A stretch of DNA of 64,000 nucleotides, from positions 1-64,000 of the forward strand of contig JAFKAC010000075.1 in NCBI GenBank assembly GCA_025766275.1. The letters run 5' to 3'. Both the position numbers and the translations under genes were made by a program. The DNA comes from Lactarius indigo. Lineage: Eukaryota; Basidiomycota; Agaricomycetes; Russulales; Russulaceae. Of the stretch, positions 1 through 13,089 are shown one piece after another. Position 1 is the first letter of the stretch; each line of letters begins with the position of its first letter. The notes beneath the pieces are model-generated. The model did not search any database, had not been told where the DNA came from, and worked only from the letters and a program-made list of their open reading frames with translations.

Positions 1-251
1 GCATGCTATCCGACGCCGACGGTGGTATGAGATCAGCTGATCTTTCTACCTTCAACTCGAACTATGTCTTCCTGAACATCGCGTTCGACTATGTTATTGC
101 ATTTATCATTATCGGGTCAGTAGCGCCGTGTCTATCATCCTTATCACCTGAATGTCTGCAGTAAGTTACGCGAGGCCGTGCCTTGTCCTGCTTCTCCGCA
201 CCGTTACGTAAATCACTCTCTCAGCCCGAAACGACACCATACGGCCACACT
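1..251 (+). promoter_or_regulatory. Conserved 5' flank of the first NLR gene
   Basis: This stretch has no gene. It resembles the DNA upstream of the third (about 12780-13089) and fourth (about 20570-20879) NLR genes; all three share a 'tctatcatccttatc' block about 110-180 nt before the ATG. The shared upstream DNA shows that the duplicated block included the probable promoter. I could not identify a TATA box or a defined regulatory motif. Confidence 0.45.
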
Positions 252-3200
252 ATGTCACGGTCCCCTCTCCCAAGCACGTCTTCCTCCAACTTCGATTCTA
301 TCTTCAGAACTTCCTTCAAAGCGTACAAAAAACAAACGGGGCACGACATCACCTCTCATCCCTTAGTCACCCAGCTCAAGACTTGCGACTCTCCCGATGC
401 GATTCTTGCCATACTTAGAGCCCAGGTTGCGGAGTTCGACCAGTCTCGGAGGGACGACGAGAGATTGACAAAGTGGCTTAATCCGACCGTAAACGTTCTT
501 TATGCGTTCTCTGCACACTCGGTGAGGGCGTTGGTTTGGTGGGTCTGGGGTTGCCTCATTGTGGATCTGCGCGCTCTTACATTCGTTTTCCAGGTGTTCT
601 CTCCCGCCAAAGTGATATTTGCTGGAATTGGAGTCCTGCTCTTGGTAAGTATTTCCATTGACCTCACCCTGTGAACCGTCATGACAGCTCGATCATTCAG
701 GCGTCCAAGGATGTTGCTGCTAGTCACGACGTCTCGTCGATATCTTCGAACGCATCGAGAACTTTTTAAAAGGCTCGAGGCCTATACACAAGTTCCACAG
801 ACAGCGGCTATGACGGACATTATCGTAAAGATTATGGTTGAGGTCTGACTATCTTCGCGATAGCGACCAAGGAGATCAGACAAGGGAGAGCGAGTACGTT
901 ATTCTCCAGTTATACTCTGATCTCGTTCATTAGATTTTATTCAGAGAAATTCATCAACAAGCTAGTTGGAAGACGAGATATCGAAGATGCGCTGCAGAGA
1001 CTTGACAGATTGACGCAAGAAGAGGCTCGGATGGCGACTGCAGAAGTCCTGAGGCTGACACATGGTGTTGACGATAAAGTGCGGGCTGTCGACGACAGAG
1101 TGAGGCAAGTCGATGATAGGATGGTGGTTGTCAACGACAATGTGAAGCTAATCGTCGATGGTATGTGATTTCATGCTCACCGCGGCCTCTGTCTTGGACA
1201 CCATCCTCACACTTCGGCTTGCTAGGAGGGAAAGAAAATAGCGCCGCAATCGCTCGGATCGTGAACACGGTAGACGATATGAACCGTCCGTAATTGCTCA
1301 GTGCCCAATGTCATTAGCCGCAGGTTCTCACATACTTAATAGGTAGCCAGCTGCGACGTGACCTTCGAAACTGGATCTCTCCCCCGACCCATCCATCAAT
1401 TACAACACCGCCTGCGGTGCCCACCAAATAGGTACCACAGCATGGCTCACCCGAGGCGACGCCTTCAAAGCTTGGAGGGCTGATGGCTGCCTCTTGTGGA
1501 TTCACGGAAAACGTACGTCCTTTCTCTGCCACCGAAGTACTATTAACGCCCTTGCCGTCTCTCAGCGGGCTCAGGCAAAAGTGTTCTGAGGTCGGTTTCT
1601 CCCTGAGTTGTTCTTTATGGTCGGGCTCAAGCAATGCATTCGTCCAGCTCTGTGATCATCCGCGATATAGAAGAAGTCTGCAACACAGGGATGGCGTCGA
1701 TGGCCTACTTCTATTTCGACTTCAAGGACACCGCAAAGCAGAATTCCCGTGCTTTACTCTCCTCCCTTCTCATCCAGCTCTCCGATCAGTCCGATGCTTA
1801 TTGCGACATCCTTGATACCTTGTACTCTGCCCATCGTCGCGGCTCGGTGCAGCCAAACGAAGACGCACTCACTCAATGCCTCAAGGCCATGCTCGTAGCT
1901 CTCGGTCAAACCCCAATCTACCTCATCTTAGACGCCGTTGATGAATGTCTCAATACATCGGGGATGCCGTCACCTCGCGAAAAGGTCCTGCGACTTATCG
2001 AGGATCTCGTCGAGTTGAAACTTTCGAACTTGCATTTGTGTATCACGAGTCGACCCGAGATCGACATCCGTCATGCCCTTGAGCCACTTACAGCTCACCG
2101 GATCTCTCTTCACGACGAAAGCGGACAGAATGCAGACATCGCGAACTATGTTAGCTCAGTCGTTTACTCTGACTCAAGGATGCGTCGATGGAGAGCCGAG
2201 GAAAGGGACTTGGTCGTTGAAAGACTCTCAGCGAAGGCTGATGGAATGTAAGCTCGTTGCTACTCTCTCGTCGTACTTGCTTGCTGAAGATTTTATGCAG
2301 GTTCCGATGGGTATTTTGTCAATTGGAGATATTACGTCACTGTTTCCCATCGAGCGTCCTCAACATCCTCGAGCAATTACCCGAGTCTCTAGACGAGACA
2401 TACGAGCGGATACTGAGGGAAATCAGCCGGGCTAACAGAGATCACGCCTATCGTCTACTGCAATGCCTGACCGTCGCTGTTCGTCCACTTCGAGTCGAAG
2501 AACTCGCAGAAGTCCTGGCCATCGACTTCAACGCACGCGGGGGCCCAAAGTTAAATGCGGATTGGCGTTGGGAAGACAACGAAGAAGCGGTGCTATCAGC
2601 ATGCTCCAGTTTGGTGACCGTCGTCATGGATGGTGATTCCGAGTTGTTCAGTTCTCCCACTTCTCCGTAAAAGAGTTCTTGACATCAAGTCGCCTTGCAA
2701 GCTCTCTTGGAGAAGTGTCCCGATTTCATATTCGTCTCGAGCCTTCCCACACGATTCTTGCGCAAGCGTCTCTAGGCGTCCTCCTCCGACTAGATGGGCA
2801 AGTTGACCGCAACAACGTCGTAGGCTTTCCCCTGGCCCAATACGCAGCAAAGTACTGGCCTGACCATGTCAAGTTCGAGAATGTTTTGTCGCACGTGAAG
2901 GATGGGATCGATGTTCTGTTTGACGCAGACAAGCCGCATTTCGCTGCCTGGCTCAGGCTCCACGACCTCGACGGATCCTCGATACCCGGGATAATCCTAG
3001 AATCCCCCTTATATTACGCCGTACTAATTGGAAACCGGGCCCTGGTAGAACACGTGCTCTCGAAGCGTCCGCACGACGTGAACGGATCCCCCTTGCACGC
3101 AGCGTTTTCCAAAAATGACGTCGAGATTGTATGGTTACTACTGGAGAATGGCGTCGACCTGAATACCCGGGACGACTTGGCTCGAACTCCTCTGCATCGC

Positions 3201-3556
3201 GCATCGATCGCAGGTTTCCTTGATGTCGTGCGGTGGCTACTTGACCGTGGCATGGACGTGGCGGCCCAGCAAGTAGATCGATCGACTCCACTGCACCTTG
3301 CGGCGTACTTTGGGCGTCTCGGGTTGCCGAGATGCTTCTTGACCACAGCGCCGAGGTCAATGCGCGCGATGTCGAAGGCCTGGTCCCATTGCACGATGCG
3401 GCCAGTCGTGGACATCTGGAACTCGTACGATTATTGTTGAAGCACGGCGGGAACGTGAACGCGCGCGGGCACGGCGGCAAGACCCCTCTGGACGCGGCAA
3501 AAGCGGGAGAACACGCGGATATCGTCAAGCTACTATCCGAACACACGCACGGATGA
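252..3556 (+). pseudogene. NLR 1: Goodbye-NACHT-ankyrin STAND protein, frameshifted
   Basis: This is a STAND/NLR gene, a family of cytosolic sensors in fungal self/non-self recognition. By comparison with its paralogs the exons are 252-538, 594-644, 701-893, 945-1160, 1226-1285, 1343-1512, 1566-1590, 1648-2247 and 2301-3556. The Goodbye domain spans the first three exons and part of the fourth. Exon 4 ends in only about four coiled-coil heptads. Walker A (GKPGSGKS) is split by an intron at 1513-1565, and Walker B (LILDAVDEC) lies near 1920-1950. A short set of ankyrin repeats ends the protein. One-base losses relative to the paralogs occur near 512, 735, 850, 1380, 2636 and 3325, and exon 3 is 193 nt instead of 196. 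Exon 8 is intact at 600 nt. The ATG at 252 matches the starts of the other copies. It is probably a pseudogene unless the indels are assembly errors. Confidence 0.8.
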
Positions 3557-5063
3557 TGGCGTGGGCTAGGTACTTGCGAAGTTACATTCTCAGGTGACGG
3601 CGTTATCACACCGTATCCATCGTAGTATGTCAGTTGTATCATATAAGGGTGGTCTTGTGTTGGGGAATGCGGCGAATTTAATACCATTGTCCACAAACTG
3701 AGCGTTACTTCCCCGAAATACATTGACTGTGTAACTGTGGAATGTACACGAAGGCCGGATTATGAGTTTCTACGGCATATGATATATTGCTCAAGGGATG
3801 GAATTGCGCTCAATGGCCAAGCGTCCGGCGTAGCAGTCTTGAGACGCGATGTGGCATCACCAGTTAGCACTCAAGACTCCTGAAAACACTCCTGGATTGG
3901 GGCCGATATATCGCCATACCGCGTTTTTGCCTTGCGATTAAGTTACCAAGATCAGAACAATCGCTGGATGTGAGCCTCCGTTCCCACGATTTTGAACCCG
4001 GAACTCCGCGGACCGGGACGTAGAGGTTTGTCAGTGGTTTGTCCAACCTGCTACGGGTTCAGCGCCCCTAAGTGCATCTCGACTTACTTACCCTTTAGTC
4101 CCTTCAGGGCCTCGACTACATGCGTCACACGGCGCATGGCTTGGTGTTCCTTCTTCTTCTACCTTATTTCGGGCGCCACTCAGACATCGCCCACATCGCC
4201 TCAACTTACCCATGATACACCGCTGCCCAATCTCAACATTCTGATCTCTTAATCGAGTTCTGTCATATTCCAGAAGGCGTTGAGTTACATTCTAATTGCT
4301 ATAACCCGCAGAAGCTATTCTTCAAGCGATGAATTTGTACAAGACTTGGATGACTGGCGGGGACCCTTTTCTTTTTGTGCCTCCTCGACCAGCCTTTCCT
4401 ATATCTCTTTGACCATATAGCTATGTTGTGCCGTACACCACCTAGCTGCCAATCCCGGATGCCACCTGGCAGTTCCTGGTACCGCACGTCTTTGTCGTGA
4501 ATACGGGACCCCGAGCAGGTAAACATGGCTACCCAGTATAACGTGGACAATTCGTGTGCACAAACATAATTTTATCCTCACTGATAATAAGGATTGGTTG
4601 TTGTATTTGGAACAAGGCGTGTTCTTGTTAAGGCCCTTGTCTGCGCCCTTGTGTACGCGCGTTGACATATTGACAGTCGACTCGCTTCCAAATGGGGTAA
4701 CTCGCAGATCTCATCCCGCTGCTCTGCGTGAGGCAGTTTGTGAGGGTCATCTTAGCTTTCGTTCAATCCTCGTACTTGCACCTCTCCTAGAGTAAATAAA
4801 TGAATCTGAGCACGTCTTTCCTGCGGTTTGTCGCACTTCGAGTCGGATTTCACTGCAATTTTTGGCGCGTATATTACGGTTGCTGGAAAGGTCACTGGCT
4901 CCTTTCTTGGCTCTCTGGAATATTTCGGCGGCTATCTGTTGTTCACAGGACGTCCTGGTCGTCATAGGCTAAAAATATATTAGGGCACATATAATGAATT
5001 GTCCCCCAATTGCGATTTCCTCTACTATTCACTCACCGAACCAACAGTCACTTCAACGACTAC
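3557..5063. other. Intergenic: NLR 3' flank, then unassigned DNA
   Basis: The first 170 nt or so after the NLR 1 stop match the DNA just after the NLR 3 stop (16781-16950) and, less well, after NLR 4. They share the 'accattg' and 'gagcgttac' blocks and look like a conserved 3' UTR or terminator region. From about 3750 to 5063 I see no gene, RNA or repeat that I can support; the open frames there are short and show no family motif. Confidence 0.4.
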
Positions 5064-8000
5064 ATGTCCCAAGTTCCGGCTCCGACCACCACCCCCACAA
5101 GCTTTGAGACAATTTTCGGAGATGCATTGGAGGCGTACAAAAAACAGACAAAAAAAGACATCGCCTCGCATCCCTTGATCGTCCAACTGAAATCATGTGG
5201 TGCTCCGAGTGCCATTCTCGACGTGCTTCGAGCCCAAGTTCAAGAGTTCGACCAATCCCAAAATGCAGACGAAAAGTTAACAACGTGGCTGGTACCAACT
5301 GTCAAAGTCTTGCACGCATTCTCTGCGACCCTGGGCAACGTAGTTGGGCTGGTAAATCGCGACAGGTTAATCCACTCGAGATCTACCCTCTGACTTATGT
5401 CCCTACAGGTATTCCCACCTTCAGATGCGATTTTTGCTGGGATTGGTATCCTGCTCAAAGTAAGCGTTTTCCTTGGCTCCGACATGCGGTCCTTGGTAAC
5501 ACACACATCTCTGAGGCCATAAAGGACGTACGTGCTAGCCAAGAAGCACTCGTCGACCTCTTTGGACGCATCGAATACTTTTTTAAGCGACTCGAGGTTT
5601 ATATAGAGGTACAACCGACGGCAGCCATGACGGACATCATCGTGAAGATCATGGTCGAAGTTCTTTCAATCCTTGGGATCATAACGAAGGAAGTCAAGCA
5701 GGGGCGAATGAGTATGTCCTTTCCTGTTCATAGTCCTACGAAAGTCAATGTCTTCCAGAAAAGTACCTCAAGACGCTAGTCGGATGGACAAACATCGAGG
5801 ACTCGCTACATCGGCTCGACGGATTGACGCGGGAGGAGGCTCGTATGGCGGCAGCAGAAGCACTGAAGATCAGTCGCGGAATTGACGACAAGGTGAAGGC
5901 CATGGATGACAAGGTGGAGCGCGTCGATGGGAGGGTACAGGCTATTAGTACAAACTTAGAGGATGTCGACGACAAACTGCAGTGCGTCGACGACGAAGTA
6001 CAACGCGTCAATCACAAAGTCAGCGCAGTCATTGAAGGTGAGGCATGTCTGCATAGCTTGCCCGTCGTATCCTGACACTTTTACTTGGCTAGGTGGAAAA
6101 GAAATAAAGGTGGCGGTTCAAAAGGTTGCTAACGAAGTCAGCAATTTAAACCGTTCGTGATCTCTTTGCCTGCAGAATACGACAGCTTAGGCATTCGTAC
6201 AGGGAATACGTTACGCCAAGACCTGCGACAATGGATTTCTGCCCCGACCCATCTGTCAATTACAACGTCGCGTGCGATGCCCACCACGAGGGTACTGCAA
6301 CATGGTGTGCCCGAGGCAACACCTTCGCTGATTGGAAAGCGTCCGGTTCTTTGTTGTGGATCCACGGAAAACGTACTTATCAAATTACCATCTGGATCTT
6401 AATTACCGCTACTAATTACCTCTTGGTTCTACAGCTGGCTCTGGGAAGAGCGTTTTAAGGTGTGTTACTCCTTGACAAGTTGCGTCCCTATTGAACTTAC
6501 ATCATCCCCAAGCTCCGTCATTATCCGGGAAATCAAGACTATGTCCAAAGCTGGCTTGGCTTACGTGGCTTATTTCTATTTCGATTTCAAGGACACAGCG
6601 AAACAGGACTCCCGTGCTTTATTATCGTCCCTCCTTGTCCAGCTCTCCGATCAATCCGATGACTTACGTGACGTTCTTCTTGAACTATACTCGGCGCATA
6701 AAGATGGATCGGAACAACCAAGTAACGCATCACTCGCGCGATGTCTCAAGAATATGTTTGCGATCGCGGGGCAAGCACCCATTTATCTCGTCATTGACGC
6801 TCTCGACGAGTGTCCCGACAACATCGGTGTTCCGTCGTCGCGTGAGAAGGTGCTAGACCTCGTGGAAGAATTCGTCGAGCTTCGCCATCCAAATTTGCGT
6901 CTATGCGTCACGAGCCGTCCTGAGTTCGACATCTGCACTGTGCTTGAGCCTCTGGCAACTCAACAACTATCCCTTCAAGACGAAAGTGGACAAAAGCAGG
7001 ACATTATCTACTACATCACTTCTGTCGTTCGCTCAGACAAAAGGATGAAGAGATGGAAAGATGAGGAGAAGGTTATGGTTATCGAGAAACTCACGGAGAA
7101 AGCCGATGGAATGTAAGTACAACTTCGATCAGTGAGTCCCTTCGTGGTCTCATGTTCTCACACAGGTTTCGATGGGTTTTTTGTCAATTAGAGGTTCTAA
7201 GGCACTGTTTCCCGACCAATGTGCGTCGTATCATCGAAGAATTGCCCGAATCTCTGGACGAGACATATGAGCGCATCCTGAAGGGGATCACCAAGGCCAA
7301 TCGACAGTACGCATATCGACTGTTGCAATTTCTCGCGGTCGCTGTTCGGCCACTTCGGGTCGAGGAGCTTGCGGAAGTGCTTGCGTTTGACTTCGACGAC
7401 GGAGAAGGAGAAGTCCCGAAATTGAACACGGGTTGGCGCTGGGAGGACCAGGAGGTGGCGGTGCTGTCAGCGTGTTCCAGCTTGGTGTCCGTCAACATCG
7501 ACGATGGCTACCGGGTCGTTCATTTCTCCCATTTCTCCGTAAAGGAATTCTTGATATCGGAGCGCATTGCAAATTCTACTGGAGTGGCACTCCCGTTCCA
7601 TATTTCCCTCGAGCCCGCACACGTAATTTTTGTCCGGGCTTGTCTCGGCGTCTTGCTCCGCCTGGACAACCACAAGGACGAAGACAAAATCAAGCGCATC
7701 CCTCTTGTCCAATACGCTGCTGAATTCTGGGTCAAGCACGCGCAGTTCGAGGGGGTGGAAACACGCGTAAAGGGCGCAATGGATAGTTTTTGCGACATGG
7801 ACAAGCCGCATTTTTCAGCATGGATCGGAATGCAAAACCTACGCGATCTATTTCCTAACGACTCTCCAAAGCTGACCACAGCGCCTCTTCCGGCAGCTCC
7901 CTTATGCTTCGCCGCGCGTCATGGATTCTGTGGTCTGGTTGAACGCACGATAGTAAAACATCCACATCACGTGAACGCTTTGGGAGGTCTTTGCGGTACT

Positions 8001-9080
8001 CCATTGCATTCGTCAGTGCGCTGGGGAAACATCGGAATTTCCCAGATGTTGCTCACGCATGGTGCCGATGTCAATTCCCTGTCCGCGGACTCCTGGACTC
8101 CACTGCACATCGCCTCAGAACGCGGGCTTCTCGACGCCGGTAACTGGCTGCTAGACCACGGTGCGGACTTGGACCCAAAAGGAAAGGACGGACAGACTCC
8201 GCTGCATTTAGCGGCGTCCGGCGGGCACCTCGAGGTTGCTCGGGTTCTGCTCGAGCGCGGTGCGGAGCTTAATCCTTTGGACGACGAGGGATATACCCCG
8301 TTACACCGAGCATTGGAGGAAGGAGAGCTTGATACCGCACAGTTACTCTGGACCGCGACGCGGACGTGCATGTGCGTGACAACAGAGGAAGGACTCTACT
8401 TCATCTCGCAGCCGCCAATGGGCTCCTCGAGTTTTCTCGAATACTACTTGAGCGCGGTCTGGAGGTTGATGCCCGGGATGACGTGGGATCTACCCCGTTA
8501 CGGCGCATCGGATGAGGGACGCTCGATGTTGTGCTATTTTTGTTGGACAGTGGGGGAGATACGCACGTGCGCAACGACATTGGAAATACTCTACTGCACT
8601 CCGCCACGGTCAACGGGCACCCCGATTGCCAGGTACTCCTAGAGCGCACTGTCGAGGTCAATGCCCGGAACGACGACGGAACTACCCCGTTACACTTAGC
8701 ATCTGAGGGGAGCTGGAGTTGTGCGGTTGTTGCTGGACCACGATGCGGATGTACACGCGCGCGACAACACCGGAAACACTCCACTGCACATTGCGGCATT
8801 CTACGGGCGCTGCGAGGTTATTAAGGTGCTACTCGAGAGAAACGCGGAGGCCGATGCTCGGAACAACAACGGGTCTACCCCTTCGCACGTAGCTTCGTAT
8901 GAAGGAGAGCTCGGCGCTGTGCGAATATTGCTGAACCCAGATGCAGATGCAAACACTTATGCAAATGTGTGCGGATGGGATCCGTCAGAAGAAACCAGCG
9001 GCGGTTCGTACGTAGATCTCCCATTGGCCCGAACCTTACGAGATCAAGCACGAGATGTGCAGAAGTTGTTCCTACTGTAA
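5064..9080 (+). CDS. NLR 2: Goodbye-NACHT-long ankyrin STAND protein (frames broken)
   Basis: The second NLR paralog encodes about 1190 residues if repaired. Exons: 5064-5351, 5409-5459, 5516-5711, 5759-6037, 6093-6152, 6203-6372, 6435-6459, 6513-7112, 7166-9080. The Goodbye domain covers roughly residues 10-215 and is followed by about seven heptads. Walker A (GKPGSGKS) is at about residue 347 and Walker B (LVIDALDEC) at about 447. A winged-helix-like part (FRWVFCQLEVLRHCF) follows, then about eleven ankyrin repeats, many more than in its neighbours. The ATG at 5064 matches the paralogs. Most of the gene is open, but one C is missing from a C-run near 6244, and the ankyrin half shifts frame near 8346, 8522 and 8710. 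It may be a recent pseudogene or contain assembly errors. It is the most divergent of the four copies and the best candidate for the parental, non-block copy. Confidence 0.8.
8280..8960 (+). repeat. Two-ankyrin higher-order repeat in NLR 2
   Basis: The second half of the ankyrin domain is built from alternating repeat types. One type carries 'LLLDHDADVHARDN' and the other 'VLLERNAEVDARN'. Together they make a unit of about 66 residues (about 198 nt) present roughly three times. The three frame breaks in this gene fall at nearly the same place in the unit, close to the 'EGEL' turn. The other NLR copies lack this array. Confidence 0.6.
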
Positions 9081-9359
9081 TCCTGTACTTATCAACCTGC
9101 CTATGATTCGAACTTTTGGAGCGCCGTGAGGACTACGTCCTCGCTGGGCTCAGAATGATACCCAATTACAGTATACCTTGCACGCGTACGAAAATGAATA
9201 TCTCATCCATGCTTTTACCTTTTGCATCAACGGTCTCCGTCTGCGTTCGGGTGCCTCCATCTACGTTTCCATGTTTCTTATTCTCTGCTTCATCACTTCT
9301 ATCTACGCTTCGTAGGAGCCTATTACTCGCTACGGCGCGAGTCCTCTCCTAAATTTTTA
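9081..9359. other. Gene-free spacer after NLR 2
   Basis: No supported feature is seen. The NLR 3/NLR 4 3' flank block is not obvious here, consistent with NLR 2 lying outside the duplicated block. Confidence 0.3.
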
Positions 9360-10570
9360 TGCATGTGGAGTCGTGGGCAATTCAGGTCAGATGCAAGTCA
9401 CTGTACTCGGGCCATACAATACTCAAGACAATACTGGTACGTCTCTAGGGGTCCCAGGCTTCTCAACAGTAGCACCTCACGTGACCTAATAGTTCCGGGA
9501 CTTCCCGAACTCTGAGTCTCGCAAAAACTGAGCCGCGTAATGATCTTAACACTTCTCCGACGTTCCTGCACTGGTTATAGAACACGTTCACCTACTAACT
9601 AACTGCTATGGACCAAAGTTATTAAGGATTTGGGTGATGCAACGCCAGCGGTCCCCTTGGCGGTCTCGGCCACGTTCATGCTCGAACACCGCACCGATGG
9701 GACCGATGTTACTTTCGTCATGCGACTCAACGATGCGGAATACGACCAGATTTCTGCTAATGAGCTAAGCCCTGGCATCCAGCAGACCGAGGCCATGTCC
9801 TACTCCCTATCCTCTACGGCACCGGTCCAGCACGGGCGATTGGTTCCTTGCCTGGCTCACACATCATCAACCATCTGAACTCCCCGCCGATGGTCAGTAC
9901 GTCGTACGTCTACCACGAGAGGGGCGTCCCGTTAGGCATTCCCCCCCTTTTTGGAGGTGCAGGTACGGATTGCCCACCACAGTACCACGCTTCGCGTGTC
10001 CATGACATAGGCAGGATGACGGGCTAGAAACCGGAGATCGCGACGAGCCCTTCCGGTGGCGGTTTTTCGGTTTTATTTTTGGCGCGTGGGAACCAGCGGC
10101 AGTCGCGTCCACTCTCCCTGGGAACCACGGGAACAGTATCAAGGCTGTTAAGGGGCCTCTCCAACCGCGTTCACCTCCGTAACCTGATCTGACTTTGACT
10201 TACTTCGTATTTCGTGCAGCGGCACGTATATATTTCCAACATTGGTGCTAAGGGTATGACTATAATTGGCATGCGAGTCTGCGGTCTGACACCACGTCGG
10301 GGTAGATGCGCTTGGCACAAGTGGCTCGGCACTCATGCGTCTCTCCTCCCTTCTATCTGGGTTCCGAGCACAGCTAACCGCAAATGTACCGATCCTGGTT
10401 AGTACAATCTCACCATTCAATGACTACTTGCTTTTCGAAGGCTGCTCCCCCATCTCGTGTTCTTCAATGATGTCACAGTTGGCTCGAGCCCAGGCTACAA
10501 CACCAATGGATACTTCGCCATCGCCCCTGTACGACCCACCGGACTTATTGTCTCTTCACTCTCGACATTG
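9360..10570 (+). pseudogene. Sedolisin (S53 serine peptidase) pseudogene A
   Basis: Fragments in changing frames match fungal sedolisins, which are secreted acid serine peptidases of the tripeptidyl-peptidase type. In order they are: a prodomain-like 'LGVPGF' near 9450; 'EHRTDGTDVTF' and 'GIQQTEAMSY' at 9680-9810, which resembles the region before the mature enzyme; 'PEIA' with a 'SGGGFS' motif near 10040-10070; and the C-terminal calcium-site-like 'FNDVTVGSSPGYNTNGY' at 10455-10515. Stops and frameshifts separate the parts, and no intact catalytic 'SGTSxSxP' segment is visible. The order of fragments fits one decayed gene. Its homology to pseudogenes B and C suggests a single ancestral gene carried along in the duplications. 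Confidence 0.65.
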
Positions 10571-11089
10571 ACTTGTTCATGGAGGTAACGCCAGACATAT
10601 GCCATTGAAACAGAGCGAAGCCAAAGCCGAAACCTGCGACCCAAGACACTTGACCTCAAGGGTGGTCCGACTCGTTACGCTTTGGCGCATAGCGTACCCC
10701 ATCAACCAGCCATACCCGATCCCAGATGTGGGGATGCCTGAAAGTTCAGGATGATCACTGGCAAGACTTTATACGCGTTGGAGGTCAGAGTAACCATGTA
10801 GTAGTGCATATTGTGGGGTATTGTACAAACGATCGTGCTACCAGTACTAGTACTACTAGTTCATTGGTCAGTATTGCTTTGTTTGGACGCTACCGTCCCA
10901 ATGCCGTATATGGTATCACAGCTATGTTTGTTCTTTGCCATCAACGGACCTCTCTTCCTTCATCTCGAACAACTGTATTGTCTCTTGACATCGCGTCCAG
11001 TTATGCTGCTGCATCACCTTCTAGTCGATAGCGCGCATATCGTCCTTATCACCCATATGCGGTAACTTACACGACGCTGTACTAGCTAC
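10571..11089. other. Gene-free spacer
   Basis: I see no feature I can support. A short 'ccagtactagtactactag' simple tract lies near 10840-10858. The 101-residue open frame at 10726-11031 has no recognisable motif. Confidence 0.3.
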
Positions 11090-12110
11090 GGCCACAACTC
11101 CCATACTTTTCCTCTCCTCATCTTCCGACTCGAACCACCCTACTACAACACGGAATCGGCATACGTGCTACCCGATCCCCACATCCTCTGCAGCACTCGC
11201 CGTGGGTCGCCGGGCATGGACGACTGCTTTCTCACCTTCGATACATCCTCGACCGCCCGGGCTTCATTAGCACGTCGTACGACCAAGCCGCCAAGAGAGA
11301 ATATGTAATGTATGGTTTCCGCAGCTCGGCGCATGCAGGGTCAGTCCTCGCGAACATTGACTTCGGCGTCGGAAAAGGGGACCATGTGACAGACGACAGC
11401 CTGTCCAGTTTGTCCCTGTGTTCTTCACAACTTGTACGTGTGGCATCTTTAATTAGCTCGGAAGAGTCTTAGAAGCTCGTGTACAGGTAAACCATCATCC
11501 CACCACCCTTTCGCAGGTCCTGGGGTTATCTATGTTGGCGAGACGACGGTCTACGAGCCGGAGATCGCAGCGAGACTTTTCGGCGACAGCTTTTCGTCTT
11601 GCTTTCAGCACGCGAGGTACCAACTGCAGGCCATGCCTCCCTTCATCTAGAACCTTAGCAACTGGTATCAAGGCCCCTACGAGTATGCTCGCCTCCATGA
11701 CCTGAGCTGACATATTTATGCTCTGTGATCCGTGTAACGCTACGGGCTGCGGCGTCCCCGACACCGCCGCGCAGGCTATCAGATTCTGAAACTTCGTCAT
11801 GTCGTCGAGGTAGTCGCATCTAACACGAGCGACTCCTATGCATCTCTCTACCTCGTCTATCTGCAAGCGCCCGGATAATTGCAAATGTACAGATCGTGGC
11901 TCACACAATCCCACTGCTTGACGGCTACTCGCCCCTCGGCTTCTCAACTCCTGGCCGTTCGGCAATGGCCTCGTGACCCTCTATGACATCACAGTTGGTT
12001 CGAACCCTGGCTGCAACACTGGTGGATACTCTTCCATTGCTAGGATCCTGCGGGACGCATCAGACCTATTGCCTCGTTACTCCCGATGTTGGCTTGCTCT
12101 GGGTTTCGTA
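11090..12110 (+). pseudogene. Sedolisin (S53 peptidase) pseudogene B
   Basis: This is a second decayed sedolisin copy. Readable pieces are 'ISTSYDQAAKREYVMYGF' near 11265-11320, which corresponds to the family's ISTSYG segment; 'ANIDFGVGKGDHVTDD' near 11350-11397, the counterpart of the family's ASGDFGVG segment; 'YEPEIAARLFGDSF' near 11550; 'GCGVPDTAAQAIRF' near 11750-11790, equivalent to the conserved RGxPDVAAQ segment; and a C-terminal 'VGSNPGCNT' near 11995. Frameshifts and stops interrupt it. It aligns with pseudogene C at 19.3-20.3 kb, which occupies the same position relative to NLR 4 as this one does to NLR 3. Confidence 0.7.
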
Positions 12111-13089
12111 GATTTGGGGAATAGGTATTAGCTGCAAGGCGATCGAGATTCGTCCCTAGAGGAAGACGTAAACAAGATACAAGACAAGAGAGACAAGGCG
12201 ACCGACGGCACGGAGCACTTAAGCACGCAAGTTGGAGAGAGAGAGAGAGAGCCGAGGCATTATATACACGAGTAGTCGTCGGATAAGGAAGTATTGTAAG
12301 GTAATCTAAAGTGTTTCGGGACGTGCAAGGTGTTGGCGTTGGTCCGCCATGAGGCTCCGAGTCATAGGCGTAGTGTTGGCGATGATGTTGGCGTTGATGT
12401 GGAATGGTTTCAATATAGTAGGGCCGGTTAGTGTAGTTTCGAGCACAGACCTCGGCTGGTCCTTACACGGGGCTTGGGACTCCCAGTTTGGATCAACTTT
12501 TGGACGTACTGTGCTTCATAATTGAGAAGTAGAATTTACATGTTCCGAATGCAACAAACGCATTGCTGGGGCGATAACGCTAGACACATGCGATTAAAAA
12601 CATCAACAATTTGAGCCATACCCGATCTTGGGCGTGGGGGTATCTTTGTATCGAGATCGTTCCGGAAGTCGGACGCTAGCGTAACCATATTATTGTGCTA
12701 CGTATCGTACACAAGAAAAATTAAACATTAGTTGAGTCCATTTGTTAGTCCTATACTACTACTTAGGTCTTGTCGTGCTGTACAAGACTCTGCTAGGTAT
12801 CTGACAAATGAGCCCCAAGCCATTGTCATCGGCCGCACTTTTCTTCCGTCAGCTCGACTACTATTTCCCTTCACTAGACGCTGCATCCGCCTATGTTGTC
12901 ACCAAGTTGCCGCGTCTATCCTTATCACGTCGGTAGCGCGTCTATCATCCTTATCCAGATCACTCAAATATTTGCAGTACACGAGGCTGTGCGGCAGTGC
13001 CTTGTCCTGCCTCAGCTCTCTCCGTTTAATTGCCGTCACAGGCTATCTGCTTTTCCTCCTAACTCCAATCGACGCCATACCGTTACACC
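12111..13089. promoter_or_regulatory. Spacer with conserved NLR 3 5' flank
   Basis: There is no gene here. A short GA microsatellite lies at about 12234-12252. From about 12540 to the NLR 3 start codon the sequence is clearly related to 20340-20879 upstream of NLR 4, and its last part to 1-251 upstream of NLR 1. The presumed promoter is therefore part of the duplicated block. Confidence 0.45.
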
